Below, piece by piece: positions 52,203 to 61,990 of a DNA stretch of 64,000 nucleotides. The number at the start of each line of letters is the position of its first letter. Positions within the stretch are counted from its first letter, which is position 1. The stretch covers positions 124,001-188,000 of the forward strand of contig NZ_FMVS01000002.1 in assembly GCF_900102515.1 (NCBI RefSeq). The letters run 5' to 3'. This DNA is from Butyrivibrio sp. INlla14. Lineage in GTDB: Bacteria; Bacillota; Clostridia; Lachnospirales; Lachnospiraceae. The notes below the pieces were generated by a model that ran no database searches, had not been told where the DNA came from, and saw only the letters and a program-made list of their open reading frames with translations. The translations under genes and the position numbers were made by a program.

Positions 52203-53522
52203 TCAATACACAACTCCCGCGCAGATTTTTTCCGTTATCACACTCTTTTGCATACCAATACGATCCAATCTGCTTATATAAATGAGATTCATAAGATTTG
52301 CTGCAGTATCTGCATGTTCGCCAGTTACTTTCATATAATTCCCATGTGTGGTCGTATTCCTAAACTTAATAAATGCATCTATACTATCCTCAAAAGACTT
52401 AATGCTTCCAGTAAAACAAGCTGGCTGAATCAATATTTCCTTATACATATGAAAAAGAGCTTTTATTTTATCACCAGCGGCCAAATCCCAATGATTGATA
52501 CTCCCCCTTATAAGATCATATGTCTTAGGTTGAAGTGCATCACTGCTTTTTTCATGTGTTTCAACCAACTGCCTAACATCATAAATTAATTTCTGGAATG
52601 AAGGATTATCTTCTGCAGTAATCTTATGGAGTGCTGCCTCACATTCCAGACATGTGCATATTTTCTTGATTCTATCAGGAGTTATCCAATTAACATCATC
52701 CTCATCTTCCGGCAAAAACTCTAAAGAAAAATACGGCTTTTTTTCTTTTTCATCATAAATAGCCGCAAACAGTGGAACTACTGCTCCCCCAAGATTTTCA
52801 AAGCTTATACATCTAAACCAGTCTTTATTCGTTAGAGCTTTAAATCTGTTCACAACATGCAACTCTGCATACTCAGTTATAAACTGATGTCCTCCGTACT
52901 CTTCGTTCTTTAATAGGGCGATTTCATCAAATGCTATATTCTTTCTAAACGCAAGAAATTGACACATTTTCAGCACAGCATTATAAAGCGGTATTACCTC
53001 ATCCATGCATATTCCACTTGGTATTGATACCACCATACTTGTAACAATATTATCCAATGTTTTTCCACTTATTCCCTGCTTTTCTGAAATATGAGACTCA
53101 ATATGTAAATGAATTTTTTTACCTTTTGCCATCACAGTATAGTCAATAGCGTCATCGTGGCATTTTATTTTGTACTCGCCATTTTCCATATCAATTTCAA
53201 GCCTATTAGGTGTAAATAGCTTGGCAAGGATCCCACCTGTGAACTTTAATCCGACACATGATTGATTCTTTATCTTCTTTCCCAAAACATAGATATCTGA
53301 CTGATAATGACTAAGCCCCTGTTTTAATTCAAACGCACCTTTCTTAAAGATAAGCAGATCATCTCCACTCATTGTTCTTGTTTGGATAAAATCATTTTGT
53401 GGCGTAATAGATATCTGTTTCTTATTTTCATTTATAAAATCAAAAGAAAAGCCCTCGTCATACTGAACAACGCGAACTTCCTCATCTGTCCCCATAATCT
53501 TTCCATAATTCATATTTTCCAT
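52203..53522 (-). CDS. HEPN-domain protein, ApeA-like
   Basis: A 439-residue protein. The N-terminal two thirds is a beta-rich region (for example LIFKKGAFELKQGLSHYQSDIYVLGKK). LYNAVLKMCQFLAFRKNIAF near the middle, then a helical C-terminal domain with the HEPN RNase motif R-x4-H in FIKFRNTTTHGNY near residue 400. This layout matches ApeA-type HEPN defence proteins, which cleave RNA on phage infection. No partner gene is needed in ApeA systems, in line with its solitary position. The start follows GGGGGG. Confidence 0.65.
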   Translation of the reverse strand: MENMNYGKIMGTDEEVRVVQYDEGFSFDFINENKKQISITPQNDFIQTRTMSGDDLLIFKKGAFELKQGLSHYQSDIYVLGKKIKNQSCVGLKFTGGILAKLFTPNRLEIDMENGEYKIKCHDDAIDYTVMAKGKKIHLHIESHISEKQGISGKTLDNIVTSMVVSIPSGICMDEVIPLYNAVLKMCQFLAFRKNIAFDEIALLKNEEYGGHQFITEYAELHVVNRFKALTNKDWFRCISFENLGGAVVPLFAAIYDEKEKKPYFSLEFLPEDEDDVNWITPDRIKKICTCLECEAALHKITAEDNPSFQKLIYDVRQLVETHEKSSDALQPKTYDLIRGSINHWDLAAGDKIKALFHMYKEILIQPACFTGSIKSFEDSIDAFIKFRNTTTHGNYMKVTGEHADTAANLMNLIYISRLDRIGMQKSVITEKICAGVVY

Positions 53523-53581
53523 AACAGCCCCCCTAAATTGTTTTAGCAATGTCTAATATAACTTTAAACACCTCATTACTG

Positions 53582-53960
53582 TTATGATAACCTCTTCAGC
53601 AAATATTTAGTCAATGGTTTTTCAAAAATCTCATGCAAAACAATTGCAATCATCATGCAGATTAGGAATGAAAATACTATTCTGATTACGTTAGTGTCAA
53701 ATCCTATCTTGGCAATAATAAACATCGTAGACTTCCATGTAAAAAATTGCGCAAAGAAAAAAGCATAAGAAATCTCGCATAAATATCTAATTAGCCTTGA
53801 ATTCTGCATCCACATAGGAAATTGCATGCCGGCAAGAGTCACTATTTGAAGAACAAACATCGGCAGCCCTATCCAACTACTGTATAGCATATAATTGCCA
53901 ACAGAAATATTACGTCTGTAAGCACTCAACCACGAGTACCTTATAATACTACCACGTTTA
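53582..53960 (-). pseudogene. Truncated acyltransferase-3 family membrane protein
   Basis: Only the C-terminal part (about 115-130 residues, three hydrophobic helices) of an acyltransferase 3/OatA-type protein remains, with the typical ending ISYAFFFAQFF...HEIFEKPLTKYL. The open frame continues upstream without a start codon to about 53980, where the IS66-type sequence begins. Insertion of the element probably removed or separated the 5' part. Confidence 0.6.
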
Positions 53961-54040
53961 TGAGATGATTTCTTTAAATACTATTGGTCGATTTGCGCGA
54001 TTCGCGCAATTCATCTCATCAGCTTAAGGAGGTTCATCCC

Positions 54041-54433
54041 ATGAACACAAAACAAAAGATCCATCAGGCCAAGATGGCCAAATGGGCTGTCCTTATCAAG
54101 GAACAGTCCGACAGCGGTCTCACTGTCAGGCAATGGTGCAATGAAAAAGGTTACACTATTCATGCCTATAACTACTGGAAGCATCTGTTAAAGGAAGAGG
54201 CTCTAAAAAGTATCTCACTTCCTGAAATTGTCCCTTTACAACAACCTGAAACAGACATGCTGCAACTTCCAGCTTCCCATTATCCCACAGGACCCGATAT
54301 GCCCGATTCGCGTAAATCGTGTCTGCCTTCATCAACACTATCAGTTTCATTTGGCGATATCCAGATCAACATCGGCCCTTCTGCATCTGACGATGCCATT
54401 GCCAGCATCATTAAGGCGGTGCGCCATGTTTAA
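54041..54433 (+). CDS. tnpA: IS66 accessory protein TnpA
   Basis: A 130-residue IS66 OrfA protein with an HTH-like KWAVLIKEQSDSGLTVRQWC and GYTIHAYNYWKHLL segment and a variable C-terminus. The start was chosen after GGAGG. It overlaps tnpB by 8 bp. It appears intact. Confidence 0.85.
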   Translation: MNTKQKIHQAKMAKWAVLIKEQSDSGLTVRQWCNEKGYTIHAYNYWKHLLKEEALKSISLPEIVPLQQPETDMLQLPASHYPTGPDMPDSRKSCLPSSTLSVSFGDIQINIGPSASDDAIASIIKAVRHV

Positions 54434-54487
54434 AGATGCCAACTTTAGTTCTTTCTCTGCCATATATGTGGTATGTGGCTACACCGA

Positions 54488-54520
54488 TTATCCGAGAAGA
54501 ATTATTATTCGAGAAGTTTT
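54488..54520 (+). repeat. Left inverted repeat of the trio element
   Basis: 33 bp, beginning TTATCCGAGAAG, identical in inverse to 57898-57930. It contains two direct CGAGAAG motifs 17 bp apart, possible recombinase-binding sites. Confidence 0.9.
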
Positions 54521-54621
54521 TGGTGAAGTACCGTAGATTCTATTCTTCTTAGTTTTTTTCTTGAATAATGATATTACCGATATTCTTATTGTACAAACTA
54601 CAATAAGGAGGTATTACCACT

Positions 54622-55839
54622 ATGCAAGAAACAAATCATTCATTTACGGAATTGAGGACGGAACTTCTGGGAAAGCTGCGTGACCGGGGCTGTACCACTA
54701 TAACCATTACCGGCTATAGGTATTTATGCAACAGCATTTTTACATGGCTGTCAGATAATGGTTTCGATTGCTACACCGAGAAAGCAGGATCCCTGTTTTT
54801 GCAGCATTATCAATCTGAGCACGGAGAAAATCAGTACTATCTCTCTTTACGTACAGTAGTGCAGAGATTAAATGATTTATTGAAGGGACAATGGTCAGAT
54901 GTGCATTCTGATAAAGGAAAACATTTTTGCTTGCCTGATACATTTGCAGAAATAGTTGACCATTATTGTAACTGGAACGAAAATATTGGGCACGCTTCTG
55001 GAACCATCAGGAATAAGAGATATGCTATATCCTGGTTTCTGGATGAGCTTTCAAAACAGGACTGCAAATCGCTCGATGTACTGTCTCCGTCATGTGTTGC
55101 ACGCGCCAGCCTAAAAGTAACTAATCATAGCCTTTGGGGTGAGATCAGACTGTTTTTAACATATCTTACAGAGTTTGAGGGTGTAACATCTGATTATTCA
55201 ACAATAGTGCCTCGTTATAGTAAACCATATATCATCCCTAGCGTATATTCTATTGAAGAGATAAAAAGAATAGAAGAAGCCGTAGATACCAGTACCGTTT
55301 TAGGGAAACGTGATTACGCGATGATTCTTCTTGCATCGAGAATGGGCATGCGCTCTGGTGATATTGTAAGGCTGACGATTGAAGAGGTGCTGAACAGAAC
55401 GGATTTGGATATCATTCAGACAAAGACAGGAAACGTACTTCATCTTCCATTGATCAGTGAAGTGAAATCAGCCATTGACGATTATTTATCAGTCCGACCG
55501 GAATCGCAGACAGATATAGTATTTATAAACGTTTATGCTCCATATAATCCTGTAACAACTTCTACCATCAGAGCTGCATTAAGGAAATATATCGGCTTTG
55601 CTGGTATTGATTCCGGTAATCGAAAAAGAGGGCCTCATGCTCTCAGGGCATCGCTGGCCAGTTCCATGGTCAACAATGATATAAGCTATGAAACCGTAAG
55701 AAAGGTATTGGGACACAGTTCCAAGAGTGCCATCAAACATTATGCACGTGTAGACGTTGAGAATCTAAGAAAATATAGCTTAACACCGCCACCACCTTCT
55801 GATAGATTTTTTGATTTTTTACACGGGGAGGTGGAATAA
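54622..55839 (+). CDS. Tyrosine recombinase A of the trio element
   Basis: A 405-residue recombinase with an N-terminal helical core-binding region and a C-terminal catalytic domain. The active-site residues are visible: Arg in GMRSGD, HALRAS (H-x-x-R), LGHSS and the nucleophile in IKHYARVD. It ends with a Pro-rich stretch and FFDFLHG. It is the first of three; the start is behind AAGGAGG. Confidence 0.88.
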   Translation: MQETNHSFTELRTELLGKLRDRGCTTITITGYRYLCNSIFTWLSDNGFDCYTEKAGSLFLQHYQSEHGENQYYLSLRTVVQRLNDLLKGQWSDVHSDKGKHFCLPDTFAEIVDHYCNWNENIGHASGTIRNKRYAISWFLDELSKQDCKSLDVLSPSCVARASLKVTNHSLWGEIRLFLTYLTEFEGVTSDYSTIVPRYSKPYIIPSVYSIEEIKRIEEAVDTSTVLGKRDYAMILLASRMGMRSGDIVRLTIEEVLNRTDLDIIQTKTGNVLHLPLISEVKSAIDDYLSVRPESQTDIVFINVYAPYNPVTTSTIRAALRKYIGFAGIDSGNRKRGPHALRASLASSMVNNDISYETVRKVLGHSSKSAIKHYARVDVENLRKYSLTPPPPSDRFFDFLHGEVE

Positions 55840-55840
55840 G

Positions 55841-56830
55841 ATGTCAGAGTTTAACTCAGTTTTTCGTGAAGAAATATCAATGCATCTCTGTGTAATGGAG
55901 GCGGAACTTAGTTATGAGGCATATAGGCACTGCAGAAGAACTATGATTCTGTTTGATGAATATCTTTGCAGGATCAACCAGACTGATAAGGAAATACCTG
56001 AACCGGTAATCGAATCATGGATTAAAGAAGTCAGCGCAGATATCTCAGTAAATACATCAGGTCAGCATGTACATTATATCAGGCAACTCCTTCTATTCCT
56101 GACGAATTCAGGTTATACATGCTTTATTCCAAGAACGCTTACTACCCGTGATACATATGTGCCCTATCTTTATTCTGATGAAGATATAGAAAGAATCTTT
56201 GCTGCTGCAGACTCATTGAGGGTTTCAAGGGCAAGAAAGAATAAGTTTGCAGAAAAAGAAATACCCTTGATACTGCGTTTGTTATACTGTTGCGGCCTAC
56301 GTGTTGGAGAAACTGTAAACATTAAAGTCAGCGATCTAGATTTTGAAAGGAACCTGATTGTTCTTCGGGTTACCAAGAGGTACAAACAGCGGTTGGTTCC
56401 TTTTGGAAAAGATTTGGCAGAAATCATTTATAGGTACTGTATTGGCATGGGGATACTGAATGATTCTGATGCATATTTATTTCCGGCCGACGACAGGAAC
56501 AGTCATATTTCACCTAACAATGTCGGAAATTATTTTAGAATTATCAGAGAAAAGGCTGGTATAAGCTGCAATGATCAAGCTGAGCACGGACGCGGCGCCT
56601 GTCTTCACTGTTTTAGACATTCGTTTGCGGTAAGAAGCTTTGATAAAAACGAGCGTAGTGGAATTAAAGCCAGCGAGTCTGTCCCGTTCTTGTCTACATA
56701 TTTAGGGCATGACAGCCTTTACGAGACGGAAAAATATTTGAAATACAGTGGTAATTACTTTGAGGATACGCTTACAAAGTTTGACGATTATTCTGGGGAA
56801 TTATTTCCGGAGGTGATCATATATGAGTAG
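55841..56830 (+). CDS. Tyrosine recombinase B of the trio element
   Basis: A 329-residue recombinase with CGLRVGE, HCFRHSF and YLGHDSLYETEKYLKYS. Its start (MSEFNSVF) follows GGGAGG and lies 2 bp after the first gene's stop. The YLGH-x4-ET-x2-Y variant of the last motif is shared with the middle protein of the second trio (61007-61990). Confidence 0.88.
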   Translation: MSEFNSVFREEISMHLCVMEAELSYEAYRHCRRTMILFDEYLCRINQTDKEIPEPVIESWIKEVSADISVNTSGQHVHYIRQLLLFLTNSGYTCFIPRTLTTRDTYVPYLYSDEDIERIFAAADSLRVSRARKNKFAEKEIPLILRLLYCCGLRVGETVNIKVSDLDFERNLIVLRVTKRYKQRLVPFGKDLAEIIYRYCIGMGILNDSDAYLFPADDRNSHISPNNVGNYFRIIREKAGISCNDQAEHGRGACLHCFRHSFAVRSFDKNERSGIKASESVPFLSTYLGHDSLYETEKYLKYSGNYFEDTLTKFDDYSGELFPEVIIYE

Positions 56831-57845
56831 GCGGAAAATAGAGTTTATGTCATTACTGGAAGATTATTTTGAGACATACCTGCCCTATAGTCGTGGTCTT
56901 AGCCGGAATACCATAGAATCCTACAAGCAAAGCTTTATGCTTTTGCTTCGGTTCATGCAGGATGTAAAGGGAATAGATGCTGATGATATCAGGTTTTCAA
57001 ACATGGATTATGATACATTGCTAGAATTCTTTAACTGGCTTGAGAAAGAACGACAATGCAAACCGGTTACCAGAAACCAACGTTTATCAGCACTTTCAGC
57101 ATTTTCGGAGTATGCACAGAATAGAGATTTTGATGCCGCATCAGTGTTCAGAAGTGCCATTATAAAAATACCGATAAAGCGTGGGAATAAAAAGCAAAGG
57201 GCTGTCTTTTCAAGGGAAGAAATAAAAATACTATTGTCACTTCCTGACGAAAGATATGAAACTGGACTTAGGGATAAAGTTCTACTTTCGTTCATGTATG
57301 CGACGGGTGCAAGAGCACAGGAAATATGTGACTTCACAGTTTCAGATCTGCATATAAATGACAAAAGTGCATCTGTTACATTGCGTGGAAAAGGATCAAA
57401 GGCCCGTCAAGTAGGTGTTTCCCTCACACTAGCAGGGTCTGTACAAAAATACATAAGACATAGGCGTATAGAAAGATATCCGGAAAGACATGTTTTTTCA
57501 AGTCAGACACATGAACTGATGACAGTATCTTGCGTCGAAGGCATATATAAAAAGTATGTTACCATTGCGAAGAAGAAACATCCTGATTTGTTCCTGCAGG
57601 ACAGCTATCCGCCTCATTCTATGAGACATAGTACAGCATGCCATCTACTGGAAGCGGGAGTCGATATCGTCACGATAAGAAATATATTAGGTCACGTGTC
57701 TGTTCAGACAACCCAAATTTATGCAGAAATGTCGCAGGATTCTGTAGACAAGAAACTGAAAGAATGGAATGATGCCTGGTTTGGAAACAAGATTGAGATG
57801 AAGGAATCCAAAAAGGATATTCCGGATTTTCTGAAAAAGAAGTAG
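56823..57845 (+). CDS. Tyrosine recombinase C of the trio element
   Basis: A 340-residue XerC/D-like recombinase with TGARAQE, HSMRHSTACHLLE, LGHVSVQTTQIY and a full core-binding domain. It overlaps the preceding gene by 8 bp behind GGAGG. Confidence 0.88.
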   Translation: MSRRKIEFMSLLEDYFETYLPYSRGLSRNTIESYKQSFMLLLRFMQDVKGIDADDIRFSNMDYDTLLEFFNWLEKERQCKPVTRNQRLSALSAFSEYAQNRDFDAASVFRSAIIKIPIKRGNKKQRAVFSREEIKILLSLPDERYETGLRDKVLLSFMYATGARAQEICDFTVSDLHINDKSASVTLRGKGSKARQVGVSLTLAGSVQKYIRHRRIERYPERHVFSSQTHELMTVSCVEGIYKKYVTIAKKKHPDLFLQDSYPPHSMRHSTACHLLEAGVDIVTIRNILGHVSVQTTQIYAEMSQDSVDKKLKEWNDAWFGNKIEMKESKKDIPDFLKKK

Positions 57846-57849
57846 TTTG

Positions 57850-57930
57850 TTATCTGAGAAGAATTATTGAAAATGAAGAGATTATCAGTGTTTTCCCAAA
57901 ACTTCTCGAATAATAATTCTTCTCGGATAA
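57850..57930. repeat. Subterminal and right inverted repeats of the trio element
   Basis: The right 33-bp repeat is at 57898-57930. A diverged copy in the opposite direction (57850-57868, TTATCTGAGAAGAATTATT) pairs with it across a 43-base loop, directly after the last recombinase stop. It may act as terminator or as an extra recombinase site. Confidence 0.7.
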
Positions 57931-57932
57931 TC

Positions 57933-57960
57933 AGTATTATTCGAGTTCTGGAATAATACT
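57933..57960. repeat. 28-bp terminal palindrome at the right junction
   Basis: AGTATTATTC and GAATAATACT flank an 8-base centre, between the right inverted repeat and the resumed tnpB codons. There is no counterpart on the left side. Confidence 0.75.
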
Positions 57961-58530
57961 GACATGCGCCTCGGTATGGATTCCCTTGCTGCAATCATTG
58001 AAAGCAGATACCACATATCTCTTTTCGTCCCAGGATCCATGTTTCTCTTCTGCGGTCGCAGGTCAAACAAGATAAAAGGCCTTGTCTGGGAAGGAGATGG
58101 CTTCCTTCTCTTTACAAAAAGAGTTGAGGATGGGCGTTTTTCCTGGCCCCGCAATTCACAGGAAGCCAGAATGCTGTCAGCTGAACAGTTCCGTCTTCTC
58201 AAAGACGGTTACAGCATCGATCCAGGGATAAGGCTTGTCCATCCTGAGAAAACCGCTTAATCCTTTGTGCAAAACATAGAAATTTTCTTCGGCTATAGCA
58301 GCCATCTTTCAACTGCCTGCTGTGCTTCATAATCTCCTTGGATATGTCATCCTACGGATTTATGCGGCATTCTGCAGGCTTTTTTCTATTCTCTGACACT
58401 CATCAGTATCTCTTGTCATTGGGCCTTACATGAAGAATAATTAATAGGCATTTTGCCAGTCCTTCAATGCCATCAAACTCGCATGAATACTGCATTCATG
58501 ATAAAATAGATACAGTAAATGAGGTATCAG

Positions 58531-59883
58531 ATGAGAGATTTTGCCCAGTTGTCACCAGAAGAACTGAATAAGATGAACAAGCAGGTTCTTATAGCCATTA
58601 TTGGTTCACTCCAGAACCAACTCAATTCTATAAGCGGTCAGCTTGAACTGCTTACCGAACAGATTGCTCTTATGAACCAGCGTTCTTTTGGCCGGAAGAC
58701 TGAGCGTGATAATCAGCTTGATCCCAACCAGTTAAATCTATTTGACGTCTTCAACGAGCCTGAGGTTTACAGTGATAATTCACCAGAGCCTGAAGTTTCT
58801 GAGATCATAGTATCTTCACATACACGAAAGAAGGCCGCCCAGAAGCGCGAGCATGATCTGGAAGGACTTCCTGCGCGTATTTTTGAGCATACACTCACCA
58901 AAGAAGAGCTTGCTGAGAAGTTCCCCAATGGCTACAAGGAGCTTCCTTTTGAAACATACAAGCGCTTATCAGTTATCCCACAAACATTCCTTGTTGACGA
59001 GCATCATGTCCACGTCTACGCATCCAAGAATAATGATGGAACCATCGTGAGAGCAGAGCGCCCGGCTGATGTAATGCATGACTGCATCGCCACTCCATCA
59101 CTTATCGCTGCACTTATCACCGGAAAGTATGTCAACCATCTTCCCCTGGAGCGCCAGTCTAAGTGCTACAAGGAAAATGGAGTGAATCTTGAAGTCAATA
59201 CTCTCGCCAACTGGATGATAAATGTTTCTGAAAGGCACCTGGCACCTATCTGTGACGAGCTCCACAACTACCTTTATGACTCCAGAGTAGTCCATGCAGA
59301 TGAAACTCCATTCAGAGTGATAATGAAGGACCATCCTGAAGATGGCGATGTCAACTACATGTTTGTCTATCGAAATGGCAAATGTGACGACAAGTATCCG
59401 GTGGTCATTTATGACTTCCAACGTACACGAAACGGAAGCCATGCCGATGAATTTCTCAAAGGTTATTCCGGGACACTCGTCACAGATGGTTTTTCAGGTT
59501 ACGATGCTCTTGACCGGCGGCGAAGTGACCTGAAAGTCGCGGGATGTTGGATCCACGCGAAAAGGAAGTTTGCCGAGATTGTCAAGGCCGTCGGCCCGGA
59601 AAACGCCGGAAGTGCCATAGCAGTCAAAGCATCAAAGAAAATATCGGAGATGTTCCATCTCGATAATCAGTGGGAGGATCTCAGCAAAAGAGCTCGTGAG
59701 AAACAGCGGCAACTGGTTCTGAAGCCAAAAGTTGACGATTTCTTTGAGTGGGCAAAAAAGGTTGTCATCACCCTCCCTGCCGGCAGTGCCACAGCCAGAG
59801 GTCTGACCTACTGCATAAATCAGGAAAGCCACCTTCGCGTCTTTCTTTCTGACGGAAACGTTCCTATGGATAATAACCGTGCA
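58531..59883 (+). pseudogene. tnpC: IS66 transposase TnpC, 3' end lost
   Basis: The first 451 residues of an IS66 DDE transposase. VHADETPF, VTDGFSGYDAL and PMDNNRA supply the DDE motifs; after DNNRA the sequence changes abruptly into another element, so the usual RAIKPF/GRKNW C-terminus of about 60 residues is missing. A fused frame runs on to 59964. The start MRDFAQLS follows GAGG; an ATG at 58519 is in frame. The 270 bp between tnpB and tnpC contain no gene. Confidence 0.88.
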
Positions 59884-59969
59884 TTATCCGACGGAATTAC
59901 TTATGCGCACCTTTCTCTCAGAGCACTGATGAATACTGGCTTTCCACAAAAAAGATGCGCATAATAATC

Positions 59970-61010
59970 TCATCTTATACCACACAGTCGTGCCAGTTCT
60001 TCATCATTTTGCCACATTGGTTTTTCTTCGGGGACATTTTGTTCTTCTCCATCACCTGCATTCATCTGTTCCCTTAACATTCCAACAGATGGACTTGCAT
60101 ATGACTTCCGAGTTGTCTTTGTATCTGAGTGCCCCAGTATTACAGCTATTGTTTCAATAGGAACTCCATCCCTGTACCACCCGCTTGCACGGGTTCTGCG
60201 GAGCATATGTGGGTATATTTTCTCTGGGATATCCGGATTGTCTTTCCTGATGATGTCGGCATATTTCTTCACGATGCGTTCTACATTTCTTTCTGACATT
60301 CTTCCAGTAACGCCCTTTATTGTTGTATATATAAAGGGTACAGAACGCCTCCTTAAGTCAGGATGAAATACAGAAATATACCGTTTCACTAATGGTACCA
60401 CTTTTTCTGATAGTGCTACAACACGCTCTTTGTCTCCTTTTCCGCGAATCCGAAGGTAAGGTTCATCTGCTTCGATATTGACATCCGAAATGTCCAGGCA
60501 TATCAGCTCGTCTGCACGTATAGCTGTATCATACAGCAAAACCAGAATTATCTGATCCCTAATTCCCTTATCAGACATCCCCGGAGCTGCAAGTAACTTC
60601 TTAATCGCATCCTTATCCTCTATGATTTCTTTTATCCTGGAGGGTACTGTAACATATGGCACCTCAGAAACATTCATATATATCTGGTAAACTGAAATCT
60701 TTCTGGAAGCTGCATACTTCATATATGCATTGATCACTGCGAGTCGATGGTTAACTGTAGCTGGTTTGTACCCTTTATTCACCAAATATATTCTGTAGTC
60801 CAGCATAAAATCATATGTAAGATCTTCAAACCTGAACTTATCAATTGAAATGTTACATTTATCAGTCACATATCTTCTGAATACTGTAAGACCATCTTCG
60901 TAGGCTTCTGCTGTCTTTTCGCTATTCTGATGCTGCGTAGGCAGGTATACATTCAGGTAATCCCATGTCATTGAAAAGAATAAATCATCTTTTAGTATGT
61001 TCTTTTTCAT
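59970..61010 (-). CDS. Tyrosine recombinase C of the second trio
   Basis: A 346-residue recombinase with DTAIRADELICLD, YPHMLRRTRA, ILGHSDTKTTRKSYA and an N-terminal core-binding domain. It overlaps the preceding gene by 4 bp and is last in the operon. The start follows GGAGG. Confidence 0.87.
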   Translation of the reverse strand: MKKNILKDDLFFSMTWDYLNVYLPTQHQNSEKTAEAYEDGLTVFRRYVTDKCNISIDKFRFEDLTYDFMLDYRIYLVNKGYKPATVNHRLAVINAYMKYAASRKISVYQIYMNVSEVPYVTVPSRIKEIIEDKDAIKKLLAAPGMSDKGIRDQIILVLLYDTAIRADELICLDISDVNIEADEPYLRIRGKGDKERVVALSEKVVPLVKRYISVFHPDLRRRSVPFIYTTIKGVTGRMSERNVERIVKKYADIIRKDNPDIPEKIYPHMLRRTRASGWYRDGVPIETIAVILGHSDTKTTRKSYASPSVGMLREQMNAGDGEEQNVPEEKPMWQNDEELARLCGIR

Positions 61011-61990
61011 CTGCGTCTCACCTCCGGAATAACATCGTCGGTCACAGTATCTTTCTGCTTAATGATGTCATAAGCTTCCCTTACCAGATGATAATAGTAA
61101 AAAGTTTCATCCGGATCTTTATGGCCCAGATACTTGCTTAGATATATGAACATGACGTTTATATCAACGCCTGCTTTAATCCATTTATTAAGCCTGTCAA
61201 CTACAAATCCATGTCTCAGTGAATGAGGCGTAGGCCGCTTATCACAGCGCTCAGATGCACTGGTCTTATCCCAAAAATCATGAAAGTTTCTGTCGATAGA
61301 GGTTTTAAGAACATGTCCTTTAGGGAATCTTCCTGGAAAAAGCCATTCTGACTCCTCTCCAAGCTCGTTTTTTAAATATCCATAGTACTTATTGATCAGG
61401 ATTCTTAAGTCTTCCGGCAGATAGACCAGTCTGTCACGATGATTTTTACCGTCAACTATCGTGATTATGCCTTTATCCATGTCAACATCAGTCGTTTTTA
61501 ACTCGCATACCTCATTGTTTCTCATCCCACAACAGTAAAAGAGTCTGAAAATAACAGGATACTCATTGGCCATTCTGTGATCATAAGGTTTGTTCGTGCG
61601 TGGTGAGTATGAATCAACAACAGAAAAAAATTCTTTGAGTTCAGTTTTATCCATGACATGTATCTTTTTCTGGTCTTTTCCTACATATAACATCGGAACA
61701 TAACATTCAACACCATGTGTATTAAGATACCTGGTAATACTACGAACTGCGCCAATGCGGCTGTTATGGCTGCTCTTACTTTCACCTGGCAGAGAGCATA
61801 ACCATTTATCAAGCTTTTCCGGTGTTATTCTGGCGTCAGTATATTCATTGTCTGCCCAATACTGATCAAAGCGGAATAACTGATATCCTTTAACGTTGTA
61901 AATATATCCCAAGGAGCGCATCTCGCTTACGTAGTCACGGATGTAAGGCGCCAGAACACTGGTGTATGGATAGTCTCTATACTGTATCAT
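61007..61990 (-). CDS. Tyrosine recombinase B of the second trio
   Basis: A 327-residue recombinase with CGMRNNEVCELK, PHSLRHGFVVDRL and YLGHKDPDETFYYYHLV. It overlaps both neighbours by a few bases and starts behind AAAGGAGG. Confidence 0.87.
   Translation of the reverse strand: MIQYRDYPYTSVLAPYIRDYVSEMRSLGYIYNVKGYQLFRFDQYWADNEYTDARITPEKLDKWLCSLPGESKSSHNSRIGAVRSITRYLNTHGVECYVPMLYVGKDQKKIHVMDKTELKEFFSVVDSYSPRTNKPYDHRMANEYPVIFRLFYCCGMRNNEVCELKTTDVDMDKGIITIVDGKNHRDRLVYLPEDLRILINKYYGYLKNELGEESEWLFPGRFPKGHVLKTSIDRNFHDFWDKTSASERCDKRPTPHSLRHGFVVDRLNKWIKAGVDINVMFIYLSKYLGHKDPDETFYYYHLVREAYDIIKQKDTVTDDVIPEVRRR

Larger units (their letters stand above)
54488..57960 (+). mobile_element. Recombinase-in-trio (RIT-type) element
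   Basis: Three overlapping or adjacent tyrosine recombinase genes lie between perfect 33-bp inverted repeats (54488-54520 and 57898-57930), inserted in IS66 tnpB. The right end carries a further 28-bp palindrome (57933-57960), and a subterminal partial copy of the repeat at 57850-57868. A GA dinucleotide flanks both sides in the target. There are no cargo genes. Confidence 0.85.
54426..58260 (+). pseudogene. tnpB: IS66 TnpB split by a recombinase-trio element
   Basis: The first 21 codons (54426-54488, ending VVCGYTD) and the remaining 98 codons (57964-58260, beginning MRLGMDSLAAII) join to give a normal 119-residue IS66 TnpB. The 3.5-kb insert falls exactly between GYTD and MRLG. The C-terminal part has the typical FCGRRSNKIKGLVWEGDGF. 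The gene is inactive unless the insert is removed precisely. Confidence 0.9.
53965..59883 (+). mobile_element. IS66-family element, interrupted twice
   Basis: It contains tnpA, a split tnpB and a truncated tnpC in the standard IS66 order. The left end is placed only roughly, between the acyltransferase remnant and tnpA; no clear IS66 terminal repeat was identified. A three-recombinase element sits in tnpB (54488-57960) and a second begins in tnpC at 59884. The right end is outside the window. Confidence 0.75.

Noticed and set aside
57850-57930. Inverted repeats as a CRISPR-like array
   Set aside because: Only two diverged inverted copies exist with no regular spacers. No CRISPR repeats or cas genes occur in the window.
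59884-59964. Extra 27 codons at the end of tnpC
   Set aside because: They lie in the end of the second trio element and do not resemble any IS66 C-terminus.
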